A DNA stretch of 64,000 bases from Psococerastis gibbosa (taxonomy: Eukaryota > Arthropoda > Insecta > Psocodea > Psocidae), in assembly GCA_963971405.1 (NCBI GenBank), contig OZ020485.1, positions 28,043,921-28,107,920 of the forward strand, written 5' to 3'. Position 1 is the first letter of the stretch. Each line of letters starts with the position of its first letter. The notes under the pieces are model-generated. The model had not been told where the DNA came from and did not search any database. It saw only the letters and a list, made by a program, of their open reading frames with translations. The translations under genes and the position numbers were made by a program. Below are positions 39,101 through 54,100 of the stretch, piece by piece.

Positions 39101-42100
39101 ACTGACGGAACTGCCTTCCCATGGAGAACTCCTTGCTGACGAGCCTAATTTAGAAGAATCATTAGACGAACTAGAAGAAGAGGTGAGGGCTGTTAGCTTT
39201 TAACTTAATTGAACAGTGGGATAATCATTGTTATTTACACAATTCTTAGATTTTATTTAGATCTATCAATATCTGAAATGGGCGTGGTGCAGCCACACGT
39301 GTACTTTTTTTTTAAATTGGCTGTCTAAAATTTATGAAGATTATTTTAACACTGCTAATTTACAACAATTTTCATTTTCTCAGCTAATGGAAGTTATAGC
39401 GAAAAAGCAAGGAGCTCAGCAACTAACCGATGGCTATAGAGATGTCTTGGCAGACACTCATCGTTGGTTGGATTCAGTACTAAAACGCATGGAAGGTCTC
39501 GAAAAGGGTTCTTCTGGTTCTTTAGATTGTGCTCATAAAGTCAAAGGTATTCAGGAATTGGCTACGGAAGTGGACACTCAGGGGAATGTCCGTGTTGAAG
39601 ACGTCAAAAAGCTAGCTGACCAAGTCATTGACGCAGTCAGCAATCTTGGTAAGGTTATTAGTGTAGTGTAAAAAGTTTCATTCCAATTAAATGTTAGACT
39701 TTTTCATGCTTCTTTTCATGAACATTGAACTGAACATTTTGATTGTCACCACACCGTATCTTCATGTTCATGCCATCATTAATGATTAAAGTTTTTTTTG
39801 AAATTTCATTATTTTTAGATTCCCAGCAAGTTGACGAACAATTGAAATCACTTGAGCGTCGGCATAACGATGTGTCCAAGAGGGTTCAGAGAAAGTCTCA
39901 AGTTCTCGAAAACACTCTCAAAGGGGTTGATGCAGCCAAGACGGAAATTCAGCAATTGAGGGACTGGATGAGCAGTAAGATGGCGGAATTGTCAGCAGCG
40001 AAGCCTCTGGGATTCAAAGCTAACCAGACTGCTGATAAATACCAGGTAAGTCATACTGTAGCTACTTCGAATTTCAAAGATGCATTTTCTAAAAAAAACT
40101 ACAAGCTACAGCCACCAGTTCCTTATTTAATTGAGATTGGAATAACTTACCCTGATTTTCTCACACATGCAGGGTTTCCTTAATTTGTCAAAAATGAAAC
40201 TAATGCTGCTCTGCCAAACTATAGCAGACCTATTGCACTAATTTATTTCATTTGCTAAATCAAGGTTATTATTTTTCACAGGAATTGAAAAGCTTAATGA
40301 AAGAAGTCGATGGCAAACAAGTGCTAATTGAAACATTAGACAAAAGGATTAGCAATATGTCCCCTGAGCTAGAGCCTCCAGAAGTTCAACAACTAGAGAG
40401 CTTGATGCGACAGTTGACTGCCGAACATAGCGAACTCTCTACGCGATTGCGAGGAGAGATGGACAAAGTTCAAAACGCTGGGCATGCTAGGGAGAAGTTC
40501 GACGCTGACTTGGAAGCTGCTAACGCATGGATTGCAGCCAAACGACAGCAAATCGCTAAAGTTGGCGGGCCGCAACCTCTCAAAGCTCAAACCGTTCAAG
40601 CTCAGATAGCCGAATACAAGGTAGGCGATTACTGTGCCACAGTGTTTGCATTTTTGTTAGATAAAAAAAAAATGGCCGTTAGTGCGTCGGAAAAGATGCC
40701 GGTACGAGATTTACTACACAACCCAACACTTACCTATGCTCTTAGAATTGTACGGGAATTAAGGAATGTCCCACCGTTGGCCATAGAATGACTAGAAGCT
40801 TTAATTGACATTAAGAAGGAGGAGGCAATATATTCAATATTTCACAATTTTATTGTAAATTTTTTACTGGACGTATTATTACCGTATTCAATTTGATGTC
40901 TTATTGATCTTATGAAACCCAAAATCATGCAACTTCACCGTTCATAGAACATAGCCTACTAGTATTTAATCTATCTATTTTCAGGATCACGAAAAGGATA
41001 TAAAGAATTTCGGGGACACATCATTGGCTGATGTCGAGAAGCAAGGGAATACTCTTCTGAAAGAGTGTGATGAGGATGACCGGATTGTTCTCAATTCAGT
41101 GTTGGCGGATATAAATGCTAGATATGCTGACTTGGGAAGTGAATGTAACTCTCGACAAGAGCAGTTGCGAGATCTGTTGGCAGCCCGAAAAGCTTTCGAA
41201 GATGAGCTCGGACAATGTGAGAAGTGGCTGGACGAAGCACAAGTTGCGACGTCACTGGAGTTACGTTCTCCGGGAGTTGGAGTTTTGGAGGAACAACTCG
41301 CCAAGGTAGGATAATGTGATGATTTGGAAGCTAAGTTGGTGTTATAGCTCCTAAATGAGGATTCGTAGTACAGTACATCAGTAATATCTCAATAGAAAGA
41401 ACCTTAAACTTCAATAAAAAGTAGACCTATAGAGTATAACGATTAGTGCTACAGTAGAGGAGGATAAATCCTCTATACCACAGCTCCCAGATGAATCTAG
41501 GTAAAGTACGATAAATAAACACTTTAGTTGTTTCTGCAAGTGGGAGGTTCCGAAAAATGGTCAGTTTTTCCCCCGTGCTAGGTTTCCTGAAGATAAACAA
41601 ATTTGTTATAATTTTTACGCGGAATAGCAATATGGGATAGCAATGTGAATACTGTATAAGGATAACAGCGTTAATATTTCTTAGCCAAAAACATCTTGCC
41701 CAAAAAAATTTAGTCTCAAATAATTAAAATCATCCCAAGAAACACTGAGTGATGAGTGGCCCATATAATTACAGAGGCATTCACGGCAGCAGTTAGAGGA
41801 TAAAGCAGTAGAGTCCTGGCTTATGGGCCGTGGTCGATCTGAAATTGTACTTCCTCTTTTAATCCCGGATTCTATTTATCAAGTTGCCCATATTCTTTGG
41901 TGAACATTTTATTACATTTTTGTGCTGAAAATTGAATTTGTTATCTAATTTCGTTATTTCAGTATAACGACTTGTACAAAGATGCTGAGCGAGTGGCTGG
42001 TGATATTGAGAAGTGCTCTGAACAAGCCAAGGGAATGCTACCTACCCTCAGCGAACCTGACAGGCTCACTCTTCAAGCACAGCTCAACGCGGCCAGAGAT

Positions 42101-45100
42101 AAACATACTAAAATTACTGGTGAGTTCAGGTTTTAACCGTTTGTTTTATTTTCTTATGACCAGGCCAGAGTTATTCTGAGCAATAATAGCAACGGAAAAA
42201 TTAAAATTTCAGAGAAAGTTGACAAAAACAGCATTTATTAACTTTTTGCCTTTTGTTGAATTTTATGGTCTTGTATAGGTGTAAATGGAAGGTTTTTCCT
42301 AGTGTTAGACTGAATTTGTACGTTATCCGGAACAGTGTGCCCTTTAAGTAAGCTAACTCTGAAAATCTGGTTTTGAACAGGAATAATTAAGGAGCGAAGT
42401 GACGCTGTTAAAGACTCCTTACAACAGTATAAAGAAGCCGCTAATAAAGTACAGCAAAGTGTGGAGTTTATGCAGAAAATTCAAGCTGAAATCAAGGAAC
42501 TTAACCGGCCTGTTTCGGCTAAAATTGAAGAAGTTCAAGGGATGCTTGGTTCCTACGAGGTATGTTAATTCCTGTTGTCAACGAAACATTAAATTGTCAT
42601 GCCTATGCCATGTGACTGATTCAGGAGTTCCTGCCGGCTCAGTTAAATCTTTATTTTGTTTTCTTTTAAAATTTCAGAAAATTTTAGGTGACCTTAAAGG
42701 ATACCGTGCCCAGTTAGGTGATCTTGGCAGCTGCAGCCTTGGTGAATTGTCAAATATCGTTGCCCAGCAAGATGATCTAATTAAAGCTATCGAAGACCAA
42801 ATAGCCCGGCTGAGACAACTGCTGTTGCTTCGCGAACAGTTCATGGCTTTAATTCAACAAATTACGACATTTATTGCCAAATACAACGAAATCGTGCGTG
42901 ATATTGAGAAAGGAGGTTTCACAGTTCAAGAAAAGATAAAGAAATACGATGACGTCATTGCTAAAATTCAAGAGTGTGAAGCTGTACTTGCGACAGCAGC
43001 CGACAAAGGCCAGCAGATCGCGGCGGATGGCTCGGCGTCCGATAGGAACAGCGTCACGGAGACGTTAACTTCGCTGAAACAACAACTGCAGCAGTTACGG
43101 AGAGCTGTGGAAAAGCAGCGCGATGAACACGAGAAATCTATTGCTGCTCACGCACAGATGGCTGCAAATTTAGATGCTCTTCTCGACTTGGGACACCAAT
43201 TGGAAGCCAAAGTACAGAGTCGCCCACTGTTGCAACGCCATCTTCCAAGTGTCGAGGAAGAAATTGAACGCCATAAGGTGAATAATTTTCGGAGTAAATA
43301 TGGGTTAGATTGGGACAGACAGATTAAGACGTAATTTGCATTATTTCCCTGGTTGGTTGAAGTAGGCTACCAAATGAGCGTACCATTGCAGTTCAGCTCA
43401 ACCAATTCCTAGGCTAAGCCTAAGCTGTTATAGATTTTTATAGGAGTTATGCTTTTGAAGCCTAATATGCTGTTAACATGGAGCGATCTCGGCTTGTATT
43501 TGTTTAAGACTTTTAACACTATCATCATCATCATCATCATTAAATTCACAGTGTGTTTGATGTGGGTGTTCTAGGTGTTAGCTGCAGAGGTAAATGATCT
43601 CCTTAGCAAAATAAAGGCTGTTCAAGATGATGCAAGACATGAAGACGGTTTGCCTGGAGCTCTTCAAGAAAAGCTTTCGGCTGCAAATACATTACTAACT
43701 ACGCTGCCTCAAGAACTGTCTGACAGATGGCAGTACTTGGATAACAATAAGTCTTTGCGCGCCAAGTATAATGACCTAAAGGATAAATTGGATAAATGGA
43801 TTGCTGAAGCAGAAGTTAAAATTCAGCAGGGAGATGGTGGCGTTGATTTCGATAATGTGTTTGCTGATTTAGAGGAACATAAAGTAAGTAATTTTTATAT
43901 ACAGCTTCATACTTCAATGCTTTAATTGATACGATAAATTGAGTTAGATACTCATAATTTTGGCCTTATGTCTTCTGAGTTGCATTTTTTTTCGTTCTTT
44001 CCGCGTAGTTTAGACTCCCTATAAAAAGAACCTAATGGTTATATATATTATATTTTATATCAAATTCTAAGTTTAATGAATTTAATAAAGACGATTTCTA
44101 ATTGTTTTTTTTAAATGTTTTTTCGTGTTTATTCTTCCAGGCATTCTTCACTAGTGAAACTTCTGCATTAGACCTAGTATCTCAAATTCAACACGCTGGA
44201 GACGCCTTATGGCCTTCGCTGGGTACTGATGAACAAGAGGAACTTAGTGGGGAGCTTCAGCTGTACAACCAACGACTGATGAATACACTCAACTTGGCCA
44301 AATCCCGCAGGTTGGTTCAACTAATCATAATCGAAAATTACACAAGTCTGGGAAATAGGAAGCCTTAACATTCAGTCTCGTGCTGGCCATATGCCTCGCT
44401 GGTGGACTTACATAGGGGAAAATTATGTAAATAATTATAATATGAATTACAAGCGCTGTTGTTTTTATGTTGTAGAGCGCAATTGGAACAGGATTGTGAA
44501 ATGTCGAGAGAATTGGCACAGGAACGTGATAAAGTGCAGTCGGTACTTACCCGCTCTAAGTTTGTCGACGACCCGGTGGACACGTTAGCTGGTGTTCATT
44601 TCAACATCCAGAAATTGACTGCTGCGCTAAACGACGTTGCGCATCAAACACCTACGCTGGAGACTTATACCCAGAAAGCACAGGAGCTATCAAAACGAGC
44701 TGTTCCTGTTAGTCGCTCTAAGCTTGAAGCTGATATAGAGAATACAAACAGTGCCTGGCAGGCGTTGGTGACAGGGTGAGTTAAGCAGTGAAATAAATTG
44801 TATTAATACAGTATATGGAGAACATTGAGAGCTAGTATGGGCCTATGTCATCTGTAAACAGTGTTTAAACATTTGTAAGGATATTTACATACAAATTGTA
44901 TTTGATACTGACCTCATATTGTATTATTCATCAATTTTTATATTGTATGCAGATTGGATCAGAGGAGGGACCTATTAACCGTTTTAGCACAACAGTGGGA
45001 GCAATTTGAAAGTAAGCTGCTGGCTGTGGAGAAGAGTTTCGCCCGCGGAGAAGAGAAGTCTAAAAATATTGATCCAGTCGTGAGGTCAAAACAGCAACTT

Positions 45101-48100
45101 GTCGAAGCCACTGACAGTATTCGCGTAAGTTGCTTTATATGTTTCATATAGCTCATTTGTGGATTGTTTTTCAATTTCATGAGGCTTTGGCAAGGGGATG
45201 TGGACTATACTTTTCTTACAGTTAGCTATTAGTAGTCCTTAAACATGAAACTTTTTACTTTTTATTTATTTTTAAATTAATTATACAAAGTTTAGTCAAT
45301 CCAAGTTGTAGATGACTAATGAAAGTTGCCAGGCTGGTTGGTTGATCTAAGGCGGGGATTCCACAGATTTGCTAGTGCTAAATACAAATACGGTGACGTG
45401 GTAACAGACATTCAAGACTTAGGCGGGGTTTCCATCGACCTCGCATTCCAGAATGCAAATGACATTGACGGAAATGTTTGTTTTTCTTTATGCCATATAT
45501 GATATATATATATATATATATATGATCATAGAGTAAAATCACAAACAAACTAAAATTAAAAAATGACGTCATGGGATATGTTAAGTACAAACATTTTAAT
45601 AGATTTCTATAAAAAGAAAAATTCTAATTTCCGTCAATGTCATTTGCATTCTGCAATGCAAGGTCGGTGGAAACCCGCCTAAGTCTAGAATGTCTGTTAC
45701 CACGTCACCGTATTTGTATTTAGCACTAGTTGGTCTGTGGAAACCCCGCCTAAACCTAAAGACCTAAATCTGCGGGCAGTATCCTCTTAACTTCTATCAT
45801 TCTTTATTTATTTTTGCCACATTGCTACGCCATAAAGATAGGCCGGAGCATTATCTTATCCCACTATAGAGCCTACAGCGTGATGACCGAGTCCACCTCC
45901 TAGATAAGGTGTTTCAAGACCGATTCCGCCCAGTGGCGTAGCCAGAATTTTTATTATTTATTAACAAAACTGGAAAAAGGGGGACCCGGCGATTTTTTTC
46001 TAGATAAATATCTAAAAAATTTGCTATTTTGCCAAATTTGGGGGGTCCTGACCCCGCTGTCCCCTCCTTGGCTACGCCACTGATTCCCGCTTCCATTTCA
46101 ATCTCCCTCACTTCGGTGAGGAAGTTGCCCAAGCTCTGGCCAATGGTATTTCGGCTCTCGCGGCCGTCGTCATACGTAGTCAATCCCATAGGATAAGTTG
46201 CACGATTATCATCATTATGTTAACAGTTTTATGATTTTTGGTTAGAATTTTTTTATGGCAGTTTACATCATAGTACTATTGAAATGAAATAAAATGAAAA
46301 ACGTCTTTATATTAGGCCCCGAAGGGCTACTATACCATTATTATTATTGTACCTAGTAGCAAATAATTGTACTTACCGGACACGTTGGCGTGAATAGCCA
46401 ATTTAAGGGTGAACTGCTTTTATTAATAATTAGACAGTAGGTCGCAATGATTTAGCCAAAGACGGGACAGTTAGTGGCAAGTGACAAAATACATAAAATA
46501 TTTTTATGTTACTTGATATTTGCTATAATATTGTACGTATCCAATTTAATTAAAACCGTTGCATTTCAGTCGCAGTTGAAAGACACTGAGAACTACCAGC
46601 CGGAACTTGAAGAAATTGGTAACCTTTTGGCCCCTGTGCGAGCCTCTTTAGAAGCAGCGAGCCCTGACAGTGCTGAAGCCCTGGAAGACAAGGTTACTAA
46701 TGTCAGCAATAACTGTGATCGGTAAGTTCTTACAATTACTTCTCAATCTTTTATTACGTCTTCAAACATTCATCTGAAGCAAAAATTCCCAAAGTTGTCC
46801 AGGTGGACCCCCAGGGGTCCATGAGAGACCAGATGGGGTCCATCATAATTTTTCTGGTGTCGATAGTAAGGAACAAAACTCACGGCTTGCGTTTACCTAT
46901 CAACGTAAGCAGATAATACACTACTAAAAAAATCTCGAAATTGGTCGACCTTGCAGACTATCCCTGAAACTTCCCGCTAATTTCAACCGCCAAGCTCTTC
47001 GTGCACAAAGGCAGAGGCGGTCCCAGACCTCATGAAAGGGGGAGGCACTTGTCAGTAGCGTAACGATCTTTTTTTCGGTGTATAATTTGGCGCCCCTCCA
47101 CCCATTTTCATAAAAGTGTATAAAATGAGAAAGCCGTTCTCATGGACGTACGCAGCATTTACATTAATGACCTTAGTGGCCTTTGTGCATGAGCCAGAGG
47201 GTTCGGAGAATATGATGGGGGGCCCGGGGGTCTCTCCCGGGAGAAACATTTTGAAATATTGGGGTTTAACTCATTTTCAGAGCGATAGAGTTTCTATATT
47301 ACAGGAATTAATAAAATTGTGCACAAGGGGGGGCCGGGGGTCTCCCCCGGGTGATATTTTATATTGAAATAGGGCTAAAATAGTGGGATTTTACGCATTT
47401 TGAGTGCAGCTAACACTTGGATTTTTGAGGCAAAGAATATAACTGCCTTCCAAACGGGGGGGGGGGGGGGGGCAATTGCCCGCAGTGGCGGTTGCTGTGT
47501 CCGCCTCTGCACAAAGGTGAACTTAAATAAGGTCAGGGACTGCTACTCGTAAAAACAAGCATATTCGTGTTTCGTCATATTATTATCATGTTGAAAAAAG
47601 TTTTTGTCACGTTACCAAACTATTCACAAAGAGAAGGAGCAGATTGAACATTACAGAACGAGGAGATTTGAGGTTATTTCTTACAAAACTGAAGCCAAAT
47701 ATTAATAATTTTCTGGCAATTCATCATTAAAATTATGACTATATTTTTTTTTAAATTGTTGATTGGTACATTGTTTGACGCTATTTCAGAATTTTTCTTC
47801 ACTACAGTAAGCCTGGTTTTCCATATTAGCCTATGCTAATAAAAAACTAAAGTATCATAAACTTAATCTCATCATTCACATGTAAAAATCAACACTCAAG
47901 TGTTATGGAAATAAAGGAGTGTTCGCACACATGCATGTTGTTTGTTTATGTGCCCACCAATATTTAGTTACTGCTTACAACACCTGTAGTGATTTTTCAG
48001 GCAACTTAATAGTTACTTACGATATATCGTATTTGGCTTATTTCGTTTAAATTGGCAGCACGCGTAGAAATGTTTTTCGGTGTAGTCATTATAATGTTGG

Positions 48101-51100
48101 GGGTTGTGAGGGAGCTTGGCTCATTGATATTATACGATACTATTGTAGGTCCATTAGTTAATGCATTTACTTTTTAATCGTTCCAATAAATTTTCTTTTA
48201 ATTTTTATGATAGCATTCTGCTAAAAAATATGTTGTGGACACAATCAATGGGATGCCTTGCCAACTGGCTCGCTCTGAAGCATACCCTGCGGGCCTATGC
48301 CTTTTAGTATATAACTATGCATAAGGTTACAAATGTAAACAAAACAATTTTGAATAACACCATCCGTTGTAGAATTATCTTGTTTACGTTTTTAATCCCA
48401 GGTTAAGATTAATAATAATCGCCACAGTAGGCCCGCAGCTGGACGATTAAAAAAACGATCCTGCAGCCCGATCATGGCGATTTGGGATTAATATAATACT
48501 GGGGTTTATTCAATTGTTTTAAACAAATGTGCGGGAAATTCAAATTGATAAATTAATAATTTTGGTGAGTTCAATTTTTTCTCCCTTTGATATAGACACA
48601 TTCATTAAAATTCTTATTATATTTCAAAATTCTACCTGTACATTTTAATATTTATTAGTATTTCCTGCAATTAGGTACTAAACAATGCAACCATTCTCTT
48701 GTATTCTAATATTTTTTTTAATTTGGAACTTCCCGCTCATATTTTAACACCATCACGTGACACCTTACTACTGTGGTATTAAAAAATAAACCCCGGTATC
48801 ATAAAAACCCCGGTATTATAATAATATCAAATCGCCATGATCGGGCTGCTGAAAGGCTTTAATTATTTAGAATGATGTTAGAACCAGGCCTAACCATGAT
48901 TGGATTGTGGGAAGTATAAATATTCAGTAATAAATAATGATAATGAATTATTTACCTACTAGCCACTAGTAACATGATAACTACCCTCCACTCTCCTTTA
49001 GGGCTCTCACTTATGAGGAAATAATGGACCTTTTTAATATGCTTTTATTCTTGTTTAAAGATTATTGCATATAAAAAAAATCAATGAACATATCTGAATA
49101 ACCTGTGAGTGGTTGTTATAGGGAATACCTGTGTTCAGTTACGACAGTTTTCCGATTGCATGCTGCGTAGAAACTTGTAAGAGTACGAGAAGTCTACCAA
49201 CTAAGCCACCGGAAAGAAAAGAACGAAAGAAAATTGCCTTTGTTTTCCATGTATGCGAATTTTGTGCCCACTCTTACAATTAACCGGAGGCAATTTCGGT
49301 TCAGAATTTGGCTTCTGCGTGTCAAGGAAGGACTTCCATTCCCCCCCCCCCCCCACCGCCCCTCTTCTTAAACCAAGTCCGGGATGGCCCACCTATTTGT
49401 GAGACTGGTCACTTGTCTAAGAGACACCATCACCGGCCTTGCGGGGTCAGGCTCCGGGCCGGCCTTGCCGTCTCCAGTCTTTGGTTAGTGATGTCATCTC
49501 CTTTATCTGGAGCCACTCTCGGCCATAAACAGCCGAGCTTAATTTATCCATGATGCCTGATGACGAGCACTCCTATGTCTATTTTATGTCGTATCAGTAG
49601 AGTTTGTTGCTGCGAGGTAGCTGGTGCCTTACCTCTTATAGCCATGCAGCCATGATTTCGCGACGGCTTCTGTATAGTGAGGTAGTGAGGGGTGTCCGAT
49701 TGAAAACGTTTTATTTGAGAGATGCCCCTTGGAATAGGTATGTGAGCATTACAACCGACAGTATTACCAATATATTCTTATCCTTTAAGGGCTACCTGGC
49801 TGATAATCAAAAACCGGAGAATATATGTTGTCCACTGCTTTGGGCTGCCGATAAATTGTTCGCTGGATATACAGTACTATAAATGTCAGGGGTTAGTTGC
49901 AGTCATTGATAAGAGTTGCCACTACGCATTTTTTGTACCAAGTCAATTTTCACAGGATATATCGATCGTAGAGCCGTCAAAAATATCCATAAAATGAGCA
50001 GAAATTCTCCTCTACTTTTCGATACATGACATGTGGCCTTCACCAACACCAATTGGCCACGGTTCTTGAACTCCTTCCTCGGGACTACCACACCAATCGT
50101 TTTTTGTACGAATCAAATTCAATAATTGTGGCGAATCGGTGTTAGAAAGAGGTATATATCATATATCAAAGTGTAGAGAAAATGTCTTCTAATTTTCCTG
50201 ATATTTTTGATTTTTTGACAATTCTACGCTTGATATTTCATGAGATATTTGATTTTAACACTCATTAGGGTTTTCCCCTTCCGGTTGTCTGTTAAACATT
50301 TTTGTAACCATTTAAATCTGGAGAACAACTGCAGTTTCCTGATGCTTTGAAACAGGGTGATAGCGCCCGTCAGTTTTACCTCATTTGGATGATTGACGTC
50401 ACATTTAAAACAAATTTACCCTGCAGCCTGACTATAGCCTATATTAAAGATACATACGTTTTTTGTTTAGTTTGATAAGTTTTTTTAAGTAAATTTAAGA
50501 GTTAAAAGTTTATGAGTTAAATTTACCTTTACGTTTTAAAGAACTTAGCCTCAAAAACCTCAATTGGAACGTATTTATTGTCGAACAAGACCTGCTAAAA
50601 TTTACTGCATAGGATACCTTTAAAATTAAAATGGGAAAGTCAGCACGAGTATTATAAGACTAGGCTGAAGGGCCCAAAATTCGCCAATCTAAAAAAAATG
50701 CCTATTCCATTTCTCCTTTCCTATTTTTTTTTCTTTCATAGAAATCTCATAAAATTATGTAGGCCCTATGTGTAACTTCATATCAGGTAGACTCGTATCT
50801 GTACTTTGTTTTTTAAGTCATGCTTTCGCCTGTTTCATTGCGTCACAGCTTGTCTCAGTTTGTCCATTATCGCTTGTAGCTGGTGCAGGTTGACATCGAG
50901 ACCGTATACCAGTTTATCAATGGCCAAAAATACATACGGAAACAATACAAATAATGTCCGAAATCCATGGGGTCGTTGGTATTGGACATAGGACCTTAAA
51001 TATAATATAATAATATCAAGTAATTAGAATTAGCTTTTTTTTTTAACGAAATATATACGAATATTCATTAATTCTTAAGAATATCCCTTATTCCGTCCAG

Positions 51101-54100
51101 ATGTAATTCCTTCGATTTAAGAAGGCAGATGGCCTAAATCGAAAAAAGATTGAAATAGATCAAGTATTTAGAGTCCGTGCCACGCCGTGTTAGTCTCGAT
51201 TGCCTTTTCTCCTTCCCCTCCTCACTACAGGTGTTCCCACGCGAAAACATAATTCGTTAGTTGGAGCTTTTAGCTACTATTCTAGTTTTCTGACGTGGCA
51301 AGCTGATACAATTGTGAGTAATCCAGCTGGAGTAACAATTGATTCTATAATTTGCTTACGCTTGTCCAGTACCAACAGCTGAGTAATCATGCCAGAGAGA
51401 TTCCTAGATTCCTCAACATATTTTTATTTTATTGCACGCTTGAACACTCAACGACTGAAAAAGCCTCTGTCTATTGTAACCCACAATATTTGACCGATGG
51501 GGACTATAATATCAAATGAAGGCTATTTGAAACACTAATGCGTGCAGTCTGCCGTTTAAGCTGTCAATTTGAGCAGGCATAAAATCCATGTGTGTGCTAA
51601 ATATCGGCCCAATCTGTGCGGCAAAGGGTATAGTACAGAAATAATTTTCTTTCAAAACCTCTTCTCAGCATTCATTTAAGGTTTTTATCTTTTTGGAAGT
51701 GATAGGCTCAAAGGAATGACAAAAGATGAAGACATTAATTAAAAATTAATTTGCAAACTTTGAGATACATTTTATGCCTCCCTAGCTTCACTTAGAGACT
51801 ACTGTCGACACCCCTCCCAAATATACGGTTATTCCGATAGGTTTAGCCAATATATGTTTAGCTTTAGCTAATTAATTTAATTTTCTTTTAGGTTAACTAA
51901 GGAATTAGAGGAAAAGCTATGCAACTCTGAAAATGAATTAACTCGATTGAATGCTTGCGAGGAGGAAATCGACAATATTACGAATGCTTTGGACGCTCTC
52001 ACCAAAAATATACCAGCTTTATCCGTTTTTGGGGACGATCAAACTGCAGTTGAGGCTGCTGTTGAAAAGATATCAGGGGAAGCAAACTCAGTCGTTTCTC
52101 GAACCAAATCTTTTTGTGCTTCCACAAGAGATGGCTACTTGGAAACCCAAGGATGTCTGCCTACAGATCTTGCGCAGAAGGTAAACATAATTTTGTAAGC
52201 CATTCCTATAGATTTTAAGTCATTCCTTACAGTACCCTACGCTATATAATAATTTGTTGGCAATTGATTAGTTATTATCCATCAGAATTGATGTCTACAA
52301 TACTACTAGTATAATAGTCGCTAAATTTGTGGAAGATCATAGTTTACTTATTGAACAACAGTTGTACTAGTACAGCAGTTTTGTACTCCTCGATATGAAC
52401 GAATTTAAATTTGGATTTTAGCTCACCGTATTGGAGTTGCTAAGCGAGACAGTAACTGCTGCATTGGAGGAAAAAGTGCGCGAACAGAAGCGAGCCAAGC
52501 AAATCCGAGATGAGTACAAGAAGGATATTGTTTTCGTAGAGGAGTGGCTGCTAAAGTCGGAATTAGCTGTCCAGGATCGATCGATTGAACCCCAACTACT
52601 GAAAGATCATATTCAGGTATGCTTCTATGACGGAACTTGCATACTAGTATGATTTAATTATTTTCAACTTGAATTTCTTAAGCGTTGTTTATGTGATTTT
52701 AGGGTTGTTTAGAGCTATCGGATCGACATGAACGATAATTAGGGACAAATACTCAAAAGAGCCCCGCGCCTAAATTAAAAAAAAAATAGGTACATTACGT
52801 CAGTGACACCAATGTCTCATTTCGGCAATTGATCTTGCGATTGGATATTACTTCTTAAATTTCGAGCAAATGCTCTATGAGGAGAAAATTCCGCCTCGAG
52901 GAGTAAGAGTAGGCTCTGTACATGGGTCATGTGGCAAAGTGTAGATTATGAATACCTTTTTTTTCATCCCTTGCCTCTTGAAGCAAATGATTTTTTTAAA
53001 TAAATTCCACTGATTGTCAATAACTTATTGCCTGCACTGGAATGAAGCAGTTAAACGAAGCTGATTCTAAAAACCATGTTTTATATAGAAGCATTAGGTA
53101 ATAAATTTAAATATTTTAATTGAACAGGCGATTCAATCCGAAATCACAGTTGTGAGTGAGAGACTCGACTGCGCGAAAAGGAACGGTAATGTGATTATTG
53201 AGAAGACTCCGGAAGAAGCAGAGAAAGGTGTGGTGAAGGCGACTTTGGACGGATTGGAGGCGCAGTTGAGTCAGCTAAGGACGTGGATGGACCAGACACG
53301 GCAGACGGTGGGAGACTCACTCGACAGCTGGCATAGGTTCATGTCCCTCTATGACACCATCATGACCTGGGTGGCAGAAAAGAGAGAGTTCCTACAGCAA
53401 CCTCTGCAGCTCTCGTGCCTTGCAGAAGCAAGACAAAAGAGCAACGAATATGCGGTGAGTTATATTTTCTTCCATTAAGAGGGGTATTTTAGCATTGGTC
53501 ACATCTGGTTGGGAATGGGCCTCATAGTCATCCAACAATTGTGGCGGAACAACACAACAGGCAATGTAAGTCCAACTAACCCTTTGTTAAATAGTAGTTA
53601 CCGTAACTTTAAATTGAATTGATCACATTTTTTATTACTTTTCTAGTAATTCAAATAATTTGTGTTGCATTGATTATCAAACCAGGGGTGAACAAAGACT
53701 AGTCTAGATACTGATGTTCTCTGAAATTTTGCAATAGAAATGACAATCGTCTGTTTCAAACAATATTTCAGGGGTTGATTTGAAGACAAAAACTCCGCTA
53801 GGGCAGTCTCAGCTATAATAAAGTCATTATTTATTTATTTATAAAAACAAAATTTTAATTTAAAAAAAAAAAACGCACAGTAGCGTACAGTATATCTGAT
53901 TTATAATTGATTTTGGACTTTGAACTCATTTATGTGATAGTATTCACGAGAACAATGGGGAAACCAAAAGAAAAGATACAAAATTTAAATGCTTATAGCT
54001 TGAGCTGGAATTTTACAGACAATAGTCCTATTTATATTTAAAGAACCGGTCCGAGTTTACTCGAACATGCTTTCCAATTTATCAAAATTAGTAGATAGAG

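Larger units (their letters stand above)
46722..51891. other. Intron 54, largest in the window (5.2 kb)
   Basis: Holds the hAT-like element at 47012, a fold-back at 48463-48852, a SINE fragment at 49125-49215 and the uninterrupted repeat at 49945-50270. Other parts (47530-48460, 48860-49120, 49220-49940, 50280-51890) show nothing recognisable apart from short antisense frames. Confidence 0.7.
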
